A stretch of DNA of 39,793 nt from Pelosinus fermentans (GTDB lineage: Bacteria > Bacillota > Negativicutes > DSM-13327), in the NCBI GenBank assembly GCA_002434245.1, contig DJJR01000027.1, forward strand, positions 1-39,793. Direction: 5' to 3'. The notes under the pieces were generated by a model. That model was not told where the DNA came from and ran no database searches. It worked only from the letters and a program-made list of their open reading frames with translations. The first letter of the stretch is position 1, and every line of letters begins with the position of its first letter. Positions 24,349 through 33,255 of this stretch are shown in pieces. The translations under genes and the position numbers were made by a program.

Positions 24349-25314
24349 TTATTCACCGCTAGTATTGCTTATTTCGGAGTGTGTTCTATGATTCATTAAC
24401 ATAATTGATCCTATTACTAGAAAGATACCAATAATATTCACCATATCTACCCGCTCTCTAAAGATCGCAACGCCAATGACCGCTGCAACGACTGCTTCAA
24501 CAGACGCAATCACAGGGGCCTTGCTGCTCTCTGTGATTTTTTGCAGACCTTGATAGTAGAAAAGATATGCAATTGCTGTTGGGATCAAAGCAAAGAAAAA
24601 TCCCAATAGAAGTATATTCTTGTTCAAAGGAACAGCGTTTCCCCATGGATTCATAAAAATAGCGAGGAAGACTGCAGCAAATAAATAGCTATATGTGCTG
24701 ATCACAAAGGCATTGCTTTTTTCTCCGGCCAATTTCCCGATGATTGCAGTCATGCCATAGCAAAAGCCAGATCCAATTCCACACAGAATCCCAGTCAGTG
24801 AGAAAAGCATTACATCAAACTTTCCGCCAGTTGCAGCTAAAACGCACCCCGTGATATTTACAAACATTGCCACAGATTTTACCCATGTAATTTTTTCGCG
24901 TAACCAAAGATAAGAAAAGATGGTAGTAAATACTGGTGCAGTATTCATCAAAACGGCACTCACCGTCACGCCGGTCAAGGTGACGGCTATGCTATAAATC
25001 ACATTATAGATTCCATGGCAAACAAGACCTAGAAGAGCACAAAGTAGTAATGTTTTCTTGCTTACACGTAGAGAAAGAAAACCAAACTTTGTGACGGTAA
25101 GTACCGCGAGGATAATGAAGGAAAAGGCCATACGAAGGAAGCTTGTAAGTGCGAACGACGAACCATGTTGCTCCATCAACTGAATAAAGGGGCCGATACA
25201 GCCCCATAACACACCGGCAATAAAAATCTGAAAATATCCCTTGAATTCTTCATTTTGCAATACTTGCAACGAAAAATAATTCCTTCCAATTATGCCTTTC
25301 TTTATACGATCCAT
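24349..25314 (-). CDS. EamA/DMT-family transporter
   Basis: 321 aa with about ten hydrophobic helices in two EamA repeats, for example IFIAGVLWGCIGPFI at the start of the first and SLTGILCGIGSGFCYGMTA in the second. The PxI-AsvEavvAaviGvaiF pattern (PVIASVEAVVAAVIGVAIF) near residue 270 is diagnostic of the family. The substrate is likely an amino acid or other metabolite, exported at the inner membrane. Its start overlaps the end of the B3/4-domain gene by 13 nt, so the two are coupled. A later start at a TTG after GGAAGG is possible. Confidence 0.88.
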   Translation of the reverse strand: MDRIKKGIIGRNYFSLQVLQNEEFKGYFQIFIAGVLWGCIGPFIQLMEQHGSSFALTSFLRMAFSFIILAVLTVTKFGFLSLRVSKKTLLLCALLGLVCHGIYNVIYSIAVTLTGVTVSAVLMNTAPVFTTIFSYLWLREKITWVKSVAMFVNITGCVLAATGGKFDVMLFSLTGILCGIGSGFCYGMTAIIGKLAGEKSNAFVISTYSYLFAAVFLAIFMNPWGNAVPLNKNILLLGFFFALIPTAIAYLFYYQGLQKITESSKAPVIASVEAVVAAVIGVAIFRERVDMVNIIGIFLVIGSIMLMNHRTHSEISNTSGE

Positions 25315-25958
25315 GTTTCAATACTTCTGATGCCACAATACTTCTTTAAGTTCTTAGAAAACAGCTCTATCCACGGTCTGAGTCCATCACGTCCATCGAA
25401 AGAATAAAGAATCGAAATAATATCTCGACTGCCATTTTGTATCATAGCCCTGCGGCTGTCGCTACTTGGATTGCCAAACGGCCCGAGATCATCATACAAA
25501 ACAGGAAGATGCTCAATGTTTACGCTTCCCTTTCCAATGCCATCGTAACGAGCACCATCATCCGCGCGTCGTAATTCAACAGTCCCTTTTAGCTCGCCTA
25601 AATCATAGGAACCAATGGAGTAACCAGAAGAAACCGAGATCAGGTTATTGACTTCCACAACATTATTAATATGGTATAATTCTGCGTTCTTTACAATCCG
25701 TCGCAGCATAGCTTCTGCCGCATTCCGGTACTCATGAGGCGACTTTCCAAGCGCCTTATATGCCTGTCGGGTAGCCGCGATATGCGGATTTTGCACAATA
25801 GCATCCAATGTATATTCATCAGATAACTTAGCAATCGTACTGTCAAAAAAATCAAGAAGTTGGGTAGAGCTTGGCTCTACAGTTACTTTGTAATGCAAAA
25901 CGCCAAGTGCGGCGCCCGGACATAAGGTTTTAATTTCATTAGATACAGATGTCTTCAT
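25302..25958 (-). CDS. Stand-alone B3/4-domain protein
   Basis: 218 aa. The core resembles the B3/B4 editing domain of phenylalanyl-tRNA synthetase beta: RQAYKALGKSPHEYRNAAEA, NNVVEVNNLISVSSGYSIGS and the GRDGLRPWIELF end. GGGAGG lies 6 nt before the ATG. Free-standing copies are thought to hydrolyse mis-charged tRNA or bind related amino acids; the exact role is unclear. Coupling to an EamA exporter suggests detoxifying or exporting an amino-acid-like compound. Confidence 0.8.
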   Translation of the reverse strand: MKTSVSNEIKTLCPGAALGVLHYKVTVEPSSTQLLDFFDSTIAKLSDEYTLDAIVQNPHIAATRQAYKALGKSPHEYRNAAEAMLRRIVKNAELYHINNVVEVNNLISVSSGYSIGSYDLGELKGTVELRRADDGARYDGIGKGSVNIEHLPVLYDDLGPFGNPSSDSRRAMIQNGSRDIISILYSFDGRDGLRPWIELFSKNLKKYCGIRSIETWIV

Positions 25959-26105
25959 TCTTATCCTCCCAATTGCTGTTTATCTTCCCCATGCGCTCAA
26001 TCAAATACTTTATCTTTTCTTAACTTTATTGTAAAATAAATTTATCATAAAGTAAAACTAAGTTTTATATCAATTGTATATAGTATTACTTAAAAGGAGA
26101 GGCTT
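25959..26105. promoter_or_regulatory. Divergent promoter region of LysR and B3/4-EamA
   Basis: 147 nt, very A/T rich, between divergent genes, the usual place for a LysR-type operator. Several dyads such as TTTATCATAAA are present, but I cannot single out one site. Confidence 0.4.
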
Positions 26106-26975
26106 ATGGAGAGTGCAAGATGTAAGGCGTTTTTAACCGCTGTTGAAGCCGGGAGTTTTTCAAAGGCGGCAGAAGTTTTGAACTATACTCCTTCTGGCGT
26201 GAGTCAACTTGTCAATGCTCTTGAAAATGAATTAGGTTTTTCGCTACTACGCCGCAATAAAAAAGGGGTAATTCCAACTGAAAATGGTGAGAAAATCTTG
26301 CCTGCTGTGAGGGAATTTCTTTTGCAGGAAAATCGCATTTACCAACTTGCAGCTGAAATGAACGGCCTTCTGATCGGCAGCATTACAATCACCGCATACT
26401 CCAGTATCGCAACACACTGGCTGCCAAGTGTTATTCGGGCTTTTCAAGAAGACTATCCTCAAATTCAAATCAAGCTGATGGAAGGGATACGGCAGGAAGT
26501 AACAAAATGGCTTGATGAAAAAACCGCTGATGTGGCTTTTTTGAGTTACAAAGACCCGATGCCTTATGACTGGATACCGCTTGCTGAAGATCAAATGCTG
26601 GCTGTATTGCCAAAAACACATCCACTTGCCGCAGAAGCATCATACCCGCTGCAAAATTGCGAGTATGAGCGTTTTATCATGCCTGCGCTTGGACGCGATG
26701 TAGATGTATTCGCACTGTTTCAAGATAACAATTTAAATCCGACCATTCAATTTTCTACGTTAGAAAACTTTGCAACTATGGCTATGATTGAACAAGGATT
26801 AGGAATGAGTATTATGAATGAGTTGATTACTCGTAAATGGCAATGTGATGTTGTAAAACTTCCGCTTGATCCCCCGCAACAAATTACGTTGGGCATCGCA
26901 CTCCCATCGTTAAAGAGCGCATCTCCGGCGGTTAAACGATTTGTCAAATATGCTGTAGAGCGATTGACCTGTTAA
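26106..26975 (+). CDS. LysR-family transcription regulator
   Basis: 289 aa, full length. The N-terminal winged helix (1-60) reads FLTAVEAGSFSKAAEVLNYTP and SGVSQLVNALENELGF. The ligand domain starts GSITITAYSSIATHWLPSVI and contains LENFATMAMIEQGLGMSIM. AAGGAGA precedes the ATG. It probably controls the divergent B3/4-EamA pair in response to the transported compound. It is the only intact, fully family-typed gene on the plus strand. Confidence 0.92.
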   Translation: MESARCKAFLTAVEAGSFSKAAEVLNYTPSGVSQLVNALENELGFSLLRRNKKGVIPTENGEKILPAVREFLLQENRIYQLAAEMNGLLIGSITITAYSSIATHWLPSVIRAFQEDYPQIQIKLMEGIRQEVTKWLDEKTADVAFLSYKDPMPYDWIPLAEDQMLAVLPKTHPLAAEASYPLQNCEYERFIMPALGRDVDVFALFQDNNLNPTIQFSTLENFATMAMIEQGLGMSIMNELITRKWQCDVVKLPLDPPQQITLGIALPSLKSASPAVKRFVKYAVERLTC

Positions 26976-27029
26976 AAGGTGTATACACTACGCCACCCCC
27001 GGTTACTTAGCAATTTTTTTTAATTTCAG

Positions 27030-27400
27030 CGTCAATATGCTTCAATTCCACCTCGGTGATCAACTCTTTATTCAACAAATACAGCCAACGCCCCAGACCA
27101 ACTGTGAGGTATGGGTTCTTCTATGACTTTCCCCTCATATATCTGCTACATGCTACATTTACACGTCAGGGTTCGGGCAGTATTGGATTTTGTTTTGTGC
27201 GGCAAACTCGTCAGCTCAGTATATACCTTATATGTAGTTTCTGTTCCCAAGACCGATGGGTTTCATTAGACTTACTTCAGATTGCCTCACGGTGGCTACC
27301 ATTGCCCTCTGCTAATATTTCCTACTGCCAAGCCCGTAGTAGATTTTCACCACCAAGTTATCGCCCATTGGGAAAGCCCCTACAATTAACTTGATATATC
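27030..27400 (-). mobile_element. Group II intron fossil (domain I, no maturase)
   Basis: On the minus strand blocks typical of the 5' part of bacterial group II introns appear in order: TTGGTGGTGAAAATCTAC, GGGCTTGGCAGTAGGAA, GTAGCCACCGTGAGG, GGGAACAGAAACTACATATA, CGAGTTTGC, and TACTGCCCGAACCCTGA. The reverse transcriptase/maturase gene and the catalytic domain V that should follow are missing. It is therefore a dead remnant. The plus-strand open frame across it is an artefact. Confidence 0.6.
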
Positions 27401-27420
27401 TATTAGACCGATATAAAATA

Positions 27421-27462
27421 AAATGCCTTTAGTCATTACCGAAGTAATGGCCAAAGGCATTT
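27421..27462. terminator. Hairpin of a dispersed pair (copy 2)
   Basis: AAATGCCTTT.GTCATTAC cgaa GTAATG..CAAAGGCATTTT. Partner of 8581-8620. It lies past the stop of the second DUF4143 remnant and probably served as its terminator. Confidence 0.6.
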
Positions 27463-27516
27463 TACACTATTTTGATAATGAGGCTTACGTGAAAGTTCCA
27501 TTGGGACAGCTTATCT

Positions 27517-27866
27517 TTACCAGTTACTCAACAAAAAATCTTTGATATTCAAATGGATAATTCCCTTTTGGAACATATCAACATCATCCATACTGACCAC
27601 AAACTCAGGGAAGTTATCTTCGATTTGGAGCAGATTGCCAAACTCCCGTTCCTGTGTTTTTTTATCAGCTAAGAGATAGGCGACCTGAACATAGATGATT
27701 TTTCCTTGCTTCTCGGCAACAAAATCAATCTCCTTTGTGTCAAGTTTACCTACATAAACATCATACCCACGCCGCCGCAGTTCTAAATATACAATATTTT
27801 CAAGAGTTTGCGATATGTCAGCCTGCTTATACCCTAATACAGCGTGCTTAAATGCTTCAACAACTT
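27517..27866 (-). pseudogene. Remnant of AAA_14/DUF4143 ATPase (C-terminal nuclease-like part)
   Basis: About 115 codons read ADISQTLENIVYLELRRRGY, DVYVGKLDTKEIDFVAEKQG, KIIYVQVAYLL, and end NIKDFLLSNW. This is the C-terminal DUF4143 region with its PD-(D/E)XK-like EIDFVA...YVQVAY core. The N-terminal AAA domain is gone, replaced by the 3' flank of tnsD. Confidence 0.75.
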
Positions 27867-27913
27867 ACAATGTTTTCAATACATTCACCATTCTTATACA
27901 ATCATTGACTAAT

Positions 27914-29377
27914 TTACAGCAGGTGTAGTATCTGTTCAGCAAACTCACTATCCGCATAATCAGAAATATACTGTAGACAGGCTTCAAAGTCCCCACGGCG
28001 CATATTCGTTAAATCCCGTACCTTACGCCATGTCAAAGCATCACTCGTATCTTCTATCTGACGTGCAGCCCAAACTACTTCTCTAGCCCAATATTGCTCC
28101 TGTGATTCCTTATGCTGCTGTATCTCAGCAAAACATTTTGGCATATGCAAAGATATTTTCTTACTGGAAAGATGCAAGATTTTCTCAACAGCAAAAGTAG
28201 TAACCTTTTTAGGTCTGGTTGATCCATCACCCTGTAGCTGGCTGATAGCTTCTTTTACAAGTGGTAGTGTACTCTCATCAATCTGATTCCAGTTTTGAGG
28301 CTTCGCGCCGCTTTTAAGTGACGCTTTAGGTGGCTTATGATAAGTTCCATACCTCCGTTCACCGATAGCCTTAACAGTCGCATATGGGGCGCTGAGAGCT
28401 TTCGCAATAGCCGGATACTTCAAACCCTGTTCATGAAGTCTGTAAACCTCTTCATCAAAAAGCTGTTGTTGTGTTTTCTCTGGCAGTTCCATATGTACCA
28501 GTTCATCAGCGGTAATACCAAGAAACATAGCCATGAGACAGATTTCATAGAAGTTCACCCGATCATTCGTCAACACCTTCTGTGTCTGCCATAACTCCGT
28601 AAACCAGTTTTGGTGCAAATCCCTATAATACTCTGTAAAATCCGCATGAAAGAGAGCAATATTACGCTGCTCTCCACGTACAGACCGATATTGGGTATTA
28701 GCCATTTGGGAATGAAGAAAATCACCAACCGTAACACATGAATCCATGGCAACACCAGCCTGAAAAACCTCTGCCATATAAACGGCTACGCGGATTTTAA
28801 TTTCGTTATCCGCAAATACGCATGATTCCGATTGTGGTATCATTTCCTCTGCTGTTTTTAAAGAGGGTGTAGCTTTCCCACTGATCATCACACTGCTATC
28901 CATCAAGTAACACCAATGAACCGGGCAAACATGAATCCCTATTAGCTGATGAATCCGATGCCAATATGCTTCTCCATGTTGTTCTCTGTCATTAGCTGCA
29001 CAAGCCGGACAGTAGCGCAAACAGCGAACTTTGCCATTCTTGCTTTGGGGTATCGGCAAGAGATTATAGTAATTTCCCATCATAGATACCAATGATTGAA
29101 ATGCTTTTTGTCTGCGTTCTCTCGGCAAAAACCGACCATAGCAAGGAAACATGGTATGCTTTTCAATGACTGCTTCCATGGATATATTCCTTGTTATGGC
29201 CTGTACTGCAGCAGGAGTGTAACTATTGATAAAGTCCATATCCGGGCGTACAGTCTTTGATGCAAACATTTCTTCAGCCGCAAAGGTGTAGGCCATGTAT
29301 CCTGATTTCGTGAAGTATCGTGCCAACTGGCTATAAAGTAGCTCATCTGGATATGCGGTAGGAAAATAAGCTATCAT
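27914..29377 (-). CDS. tnsD: TnsD/TniQ target-selection protein
   Basis: 487 aa. TniQ-type N-terminus (YPDELLYSQLARYF) and a zinc cluster at about 125-158: CPACAAND...HRIHQLIGIHVCPVH. The C-terminal half has helix-turn-helix-like segments (YPAIAKALSAPYATVKAIGE). TnsD proteins bind a chromosomal attachment site, glmS for Tn7. Here the next core gene is guaA, so its conserved 3' end is the likely target. The ATG overlaps the tnsC stop (ATGA). No tnsE follows. Confidence 0.88.
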   Translation of the reverse strand: MIAYFPTAYPDELLYSQLARYFTKSGYMAYTFAAEEMFASKTVRPDMDFINSYTPAAVQAITRNISMEAVIEKHTMFPCYGRFLPRERRQKAFQSLVSMMGNYYNLLPIPQSKNGKVRCLRYCPACAANDREQHGEAYWHRIHQLIGIHVCPVHWCYLMDSSVMISGKATPSLKTAEEMIPQSESCVFADNEIKIRVAVYMAEVFQAGVAMDSCVTVGDFLHSQMANTQYRSVRGEQRNIALFHADFTEYYRDLHQNWFTELWQTQKVLTNDRVNFYEICLMAMFLGITADELVHMELPEKTQQQLFDEEVYRLHEQGLKYPAIAKALSAPYATVKAIGERRYGTYHKPPKASLKSGAKPQNWNQIDESTLPLVKEAISQLQGDGSTRPKKVTTFAVEKILHLSSKKISLHMPKCFAEIQQHKESQEQYWAREVVWAARQIEDTSDALTWRKVRDLTNMRRGDFEACLQYISDYADSEFAEQILHLL

Positions 29378-30618
29378 ACCGCTACCTCCACAACAGGTAT
29401 ATTGGACTTTAAAAGCTGCACAATATCTATACTTTCATACTTGGCTTTGGCAACCAAATCAGCAATACTAATACGATCATCTGAAGTTTCATTCTCAGCA
29501 GTATGGACAGGCGCTTTTTTCTTGATTTTAGAGGTCTGCTTGCCTGGTGAAATAGACGGCTGAATATAGCCATGAAGCAGAGATAAACGCTGTTGATAGG
29601 CTTCGTTTAAAGATTCCAGACTCAAAATTTCTTTGCTATTCAAAATTGCGATTTCCTGTGCATCATGAATCAACGCTACCACAACCGATGTAATTCCTGC
29701 GCTATGCTCATAAAGCCATTCAATGATTCCATCCGTTATTTCCGTTCTTTTTTGTACATATTGATACTTGAACATGACCTTACAGAACTCTTGAAAATAT
29801 TTGTCATAGCTCATAGAGGTATACTGCAATCCCACTGAACGCCGCGCAAGCTGAATGGCCGATTCAAAGAACTTGTTGCTTTCAGGAGTGCCTACCATGC
29901 AGATACTGATTCCGCTATTATTGATGAGCTGCGTTAAAGCCCCAATCAGGCTTTTACCGTTTTTGCTGTTGGCTACGTTCTGAATCTCATCCACTACCAG
30001 CATACCGATATGATTAAGAGCCACCTGACTGACAGAGCCAATAAGCATATCTGTTGTAGCCCTTGCCCTTAAAGCATTCTGATAATATTTGCTATCTAAA
30101 ACTTCATCAACTTTACGCAGAACCTCCAGCAACAACCCTTTTACTGACGAATCAAAGGGGCATTGCACAATTACACATGGTACAACGTTGGTATAGGGAT
30201 TATTAGCTTCAATCACTCGATTCTCTGTAATCAAATTAATGGCCCTGCTGATAGCACTGCTTTTACCAATACCAGACGTTCCGATAATCGTAAAGCTATC
30301 AGAACCGCCCATGATGCCGCTATATTCCTGCTGCATGATGGCTCTGTAGTTCTGGTTCTGCTGCCTTACTGCCAGCTTCGTTCCCTTCTTCTGCATAGAT
30401 CGCAAAAGAGCCAAGTACAATTTGCTGTAAATTTCCAGCGACATTTGCGAGGGAATATACACCTTGTATAAGTCCGATAACGCCATAAGCTTTACGGAAG
30501 CATCACTATTACGAATTTCACGATTGTACCCTGGCAATACTTCCAATGCACTCATCAACGAATCCCCTGATTTCATGCGAGGCAGGACATTGATGATGTC
30601 TGAAAGATTTGTCATCAT
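29374..30618 (-). CDS. tnsC: TnsC AAA+ ATPase regulator of transposition
   Basis: 414 aa. Walker A GTSGIGKSSA near residue 112 and Walker B MLVVDEIQN near 207, followed by a sensor region with SICMVGTPES. TnsC links the target-binding protein to the TnsAB transposase and gives target immunity. It overlaps tnsB and tnsD by ATGA, so tnsABCD is one operon. The Lys-rich C-terminus (KIKKKAP) probably touches TnsB or DNA. Confidence 0.9.
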   Translation of the reverse strand: MMTNLSDIINVLPRMKSGDSLMSALEVLPGYNREIRNSDASVKLMALSDLYKVYIPSQMSLEIYSKLYLALLRSMQKKGTKLAVRQQNQNYRAIMQQEYSGIMGGSDSFTIIGTSGIGKSSAISRAINLITENRVIEANNPYTNVVPCVIVQCPFDSSVKGLLLEVLRKVDEVLDSKYYQNALRARATTDMLIGSVSQVALNHIGMLVVDEIQNVANSKNGKSLIGALTQLINNSGISICMVGTPESNKFFESAIQLARRSVGLQYTSMSYDKYFQEFCKVMFKYQYVQKRTEITDGIIEWLYEHSAGITSVVVALIHDAQEIAILNSKEILSLESLNEAYQQRLSLLHGYIQPSISPGKQTSKIKKKAPVHTAENETSDDRISIADLVAKAKYESIDIVQLLKSNIPVVEVAV

Positions 30619-32438
30619 TTAGCTCCTTTCATATAGTTTCTATGGTGTTTACACTGTTCACGCTTGCGGTTATCTTGGATATTCTTAACGCTTACATCGG
30701 CACTGCTCCTGACGCTGCCAGCGATTGCCTCAATATGCCGCGCAAGATTAATCTGAGCCTGCAGATTATCCTGATTGACTCCTTTTGCAATATCTTTCTG
30801 GGCAGTCTGTAAGCTCTGTACAGCAGTCAAATCTTTACCCTCAAATCTGGATTCAATAATGGTAAACTTGGCATATATTCCATTTTCCAACAGCCATACA
30901 AAAGTCACGTCCTCTGGATTATAAGCAACTGTAGCCTCACCGCCTTTAAGATACTGCTCTGTATACCCGTCACAGTGATAACGCATTTTATTGGCTTTCA
31001 GGCCAAACCTGCTGAACTTACCCGTAGTTCTCGGCAGAAGGGTAAGAATAAGCTCTTTAGTGCCTACTTCAATTAAATTGGCTCCCATTTGGGATTTACC
31101 CCAGTTCCAGATACAGCTTGCATATGGTTTCACATTCTCGGCAATCATGGCTTCGGTATAGGGAAAATTTTCAACGATTCGTTGGGAGTTGTAATAAATG
31201 ATGCAATGAAGGATAATTCTCTCAAAGTCCGTCATGGTCATGCAGGCATCTTTCCTGTAATCATGCGCCCCCCGTTCTTGGTAATCAGGCTCAATCACAC
31301 CTTTGCCTTTCAGGTGCTTTTTATAGGTTGCCTGAATCACATCAAAGAATTTTTCCACCATGCCTTTCAATTCAGGTCTATACGAGGGGAGATTAATTAC
31401 TTTAACGCCCAACTCTGCAATTTGCTCAAAGTTTTCAGATTTGTATTCACTCCCCATATCCGTGACCAACGTAGCAGGAAGTTTGTTACAAGACCAATCT
31501 TCTGCATTCATAGAAATACCAAACTGTTTGCACCAAGCGGCTTTATCCGCTATAACGTTCAACATCAGCCCCCTAAGGCTATACACACCACCCGCCCATG
31601 ATAGGACATACCCGCAACATAAACCGCTGTAAGCGTCAATACAGGCCGTTAGAATGGGTCTGCCCACAAGATTGCCAGCATCATTGATGAGGTAAATATC
31701 GCATACAGTAGAATCCAGCATACCAACGCCAATGACAGGAGCAAACGATTGTATACCATCGCCAATAAGAGGTCTGTTGTTTCTCTGGTAACTCTTCAAT
31801 CCGTCTCTGGAAATATAAAAGTTCTGCATCTTTTTTGTTTTACGATAGAAATAACGAAATTGATAAAAAGACGGGTATGCGTTTGACAGAACATCCATAC
31901 TGTCACAATATTTCTCTTTCAGCATCATGGTATAAGCAGTCATAAGAGATTGCTTTTTCGTGGTATAGAAGAATTTATTCAAAGCCCATCGTATATTTTT
32001 CTCGTCCTGTGTTAGTACTGCATCAGCATCCAGACGCTTCCGTGGGGCAAGGGCTGTTATATTCATATAGACCAGATACAGGCATAAATAGATCCTAATG
32101 GTTTGCTTTGATATGTTGTGTTCTATAGCAGTGGAACCGATAACTTTGGAACGCAATATTTCATCCGCTATAAAAGGGAGAATCGGTGCAATCAACGTGT
32201 AACGATCATACATTGCTTTTCTTTGGTCAGCATCCAAAGCATCAATATCATCAGCAGTGAAATTCGTTACCTCGTTCAGTACTTCATCAGTGCAGCCAGA
32301 GAAGGAATCCAAAGCCGAAGATTCCACCCATACGGGCATAGTCCTTTTGATGCAGTCGATAATGAGGATTTTATCAGGCTTTACCTCTAAAACCCTGATA
32401 ATGTTGTTACCGTCCTTCAACAAATCATTTTTCTTCAT
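30615..32438 (-). CDS. tnsB: TnsB DDE transposase
   Basis: 607 aa. rve-type catalytic core with the DDE triad: D in GVGMLDSTVCD near 241, D in LVTDMGSEY near 325 and E in KGMVEKFF near 360. N-terminal helix-turn-helix segments precede it and a basic beta-barrel-like part follows. It cuts the 3' ends of the element and joins them to target DNA. The start overlaps the tnsA end; ATG 32438 or TTG 32441 both fit the GGGGG site upstream. Confidence 0.92.
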   Translation of the reverse strand: MKKNDLLKDGNNIIRVLEVKPDKILIIDCIKRTMPVWVESSALDSFSGCTDEVLNEVTNFTADDIDALDADQRKAMYDRYTLIAPILPFIADEILRSKVIGSTAIEHNISKQTIRIYLCLYLVYMNITALAPRKRLDADAVLTQDEKNIRWALNKFFYTTKKQSLMTAYTMMLKEKYCDSMDVLSNAYPSFYQFRYFYRKTKKMQNFYISRDGLKSYQRNNRPLIGDGIQSFAPVIGVGMLDSTVCDIYLINDAGNLVGRPILTACIDAYSGLCCGYVLSWAGGVYSLRGLMLNVIADKAAWCKQFGISMNAEDWSCNKLPATLVTDMGSEYKSENFEQIAELGVKVINLPSYRPELKGMVEKFFDVIQATYKKHLKGKGVIEPDYQERGAHDYRKDACMTMTDFERIILHCIIYYNSQRIVENFPYTEAMIAENVKPYASCIWNWGKSQMGANLIEVGTKELILTLLPRTTGKFSRFGLKANKMRYHCDGYTEQYLKGGEATVAYNPEDVTFVWLLENGIYAKFTIIESRFEGKDLTAVQSLQTAQKDIAKGVNQDNLQAQINLARHIEAIAGSVRSSADVSVKNIQDNRKREQCKHHRNYMKGAK

Positions 32439-32772
32439 CAATGACTATCCCCCAATCTGTGACCCCATGCCGTAACCAGTATTCCCTTGAAGCATCCAGC
32501 AGCTTGACCGTAAGCGGCTTCATCAGCAACTTACGAAATACACATTCACGCACCATCAAATCATTGTCAGACTTGACGCAGACAAAATCCGATGTGTATT
32601 CTCCGATATCCCGCCCATCGAGCGGGATATTGCACCTGATTTCTTTTACTTCATCACTCGCTTGCAGAACATCCGCATAGGCGTACTGGATGGCGTCATA
32701 CGTCCTGCATACCTCACTGCACTTGGCAATGACGCGCTTTTCACAACGACCCTTAAAATTTTTCTTCCTCAC
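32425..32772 (-). CDS. tnsA: TnsA-like endonuclease, minimal (115 aa)
   Basis: GTG start with AAGGAGG 9 nt upstream. Only the nuclease fold is present: E11 in GRCEKR or E44, D62 in YTSDFV, then DLMVRECVFRKLL. Tn7 TnsA is more than twice as long and has Q-x-K at the last motif; here it reads E76-C-V with R80/K81 nearby. The KPLTVKLLDASREYW and GVTDWGIVID segments match Firmicutes TnsA relatives as I recall them. It should cut the 5' ends so that the element moves by cut-and-paste. Confidence 0.75.
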   Translation of the reverse strand: MRKKNFKGRCEKRVIAKCSEVCRTYDAIQYAYADVLQASDEVKEIRCNIPLDGRDIGEYTSDFVCVKSDNDLMVRECVFRKLLMKPLTVKLLDASREYWLRHGVTDWGIVIDEEK

Positions 32773-33002
32773 CTTGCAAAACCTCCTTGTGTGGAACGCT
32801 CTGCTGCTTGACCCAATTTTCCCAAAAACGCTTCCCAAAAATGAAAATGGGCGGTTTTAGGGGAATTGGAGATTAGATTTTTTGGGAAATAGAAAATCAT
32901 GAATATACCTTCCCGTCCCATGTTACGGGCGTTTCAAGCCAATGTTCATGAAAGTCATAGCGCTATGCTTTTTCCCAAAAAGCTAAAGAGAAAATATCAC
33001 CA

Positions 33003-33253
33003 TGTCGTGGGGCACTGCCATTTATTCGCCAAAAGGCATTTTCACATATTCTCCCTGGCTTTGCCAGGAATGCCCGCCACTCCATGGTGACTGCTCTTTT
33101 TTAGCAAGCAGAAATTCCCGTATTTACGCAGGTTGAGGATAAAAAAATGACCTTGCATAAGCTTCGAAAAGCTTTAATGCAAGGTCGTTTTTTCTATGTC
33201 GGCAGGCTAAGCCATTTTGCCCTTTGGCGGATAAATGGCAGTGCCCCACGACA
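33003..33253. mobile_element. 251-bp segment bounded by 35-bp inverted repeats (MITE-like or Tn right end)
   Basis: TGTCGTGGGGCACTGCCATT followed by TATTCGCCAAAAGGCA on the left is repeated inverted at 33219-33253 with two changes. The right end finishes ACA, then TATTG. Inside are CCTGGCtttGCCAGG and the terminator at 33149. A diverged third unit (TATGTCGGCAGG...GCCATTT) starts at 33196, so 33196-33255 is itself palindromic. No clean 5-bp target duplication is visible. Confidence 0.65.
33149..33186. terminator. Strong bidirectional terminator
   Basis: GACCTTGCAT-AAGCTT cgaa AAGCTT-t-AATGCAAGGTC, flanked by seven A and six or more T. It lies 75 nt past guaA and would end guaA transcription before the tns leader. 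Confidence 0.85.
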
Positions 33254-33255
33254 TA
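33235..33255 (+). repeat. 21-bp direct repeat, right copy
   Basis: Identical to 1-21; part of the right inverted repeat. It ends 4 nt before the guaA stop codon (33260-33262, minus strand). Confidence 0.75.

Larger units (their letters stand above)
26976..27913. other. Relic region: intron fossil, hairpin, DUF4143 remnant
   Basis: 938 nt without an intact gene. Contents are the group II intron fossil (27030-27400), the dispersed hairpin copy 2 (27421-27462) and a DUF4143 remnant (27517-27866). Confidence 0.6.
22..33234. mobile_element. Accessory island inserted at the 3' end of guaA
   Basis: The stretch between the 21-bp direct repeats carries tnsABCD, a resolvase, Rep and primase-helicase genes, phage-like regulators, broken genes and defence cargo. 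Core metabolic genes begin immediately after it. The right junction is 4 nt from the guaA stop codon. I see the direct repeats and the gene content directly; that the whole stretch is one element is inference. It may instead be two or more elements stacked at one site, as the second tnsD 3' end at 4880-4965 suggests. Confidence 0.5.

Noticed and set aside
27056..27394. Plus-strand open frame of 112 codons after the LysR gene
   Set aside because: It is the antisense of the group II intron fossil. Similar frames recur wherever this intron sequence is found and are not genes.
31089..31601. Plus-strand open frame of 170 codons inside tnsB
   Set aside because: Antisense to the DDE core of a clear transposase; no domain of its own.
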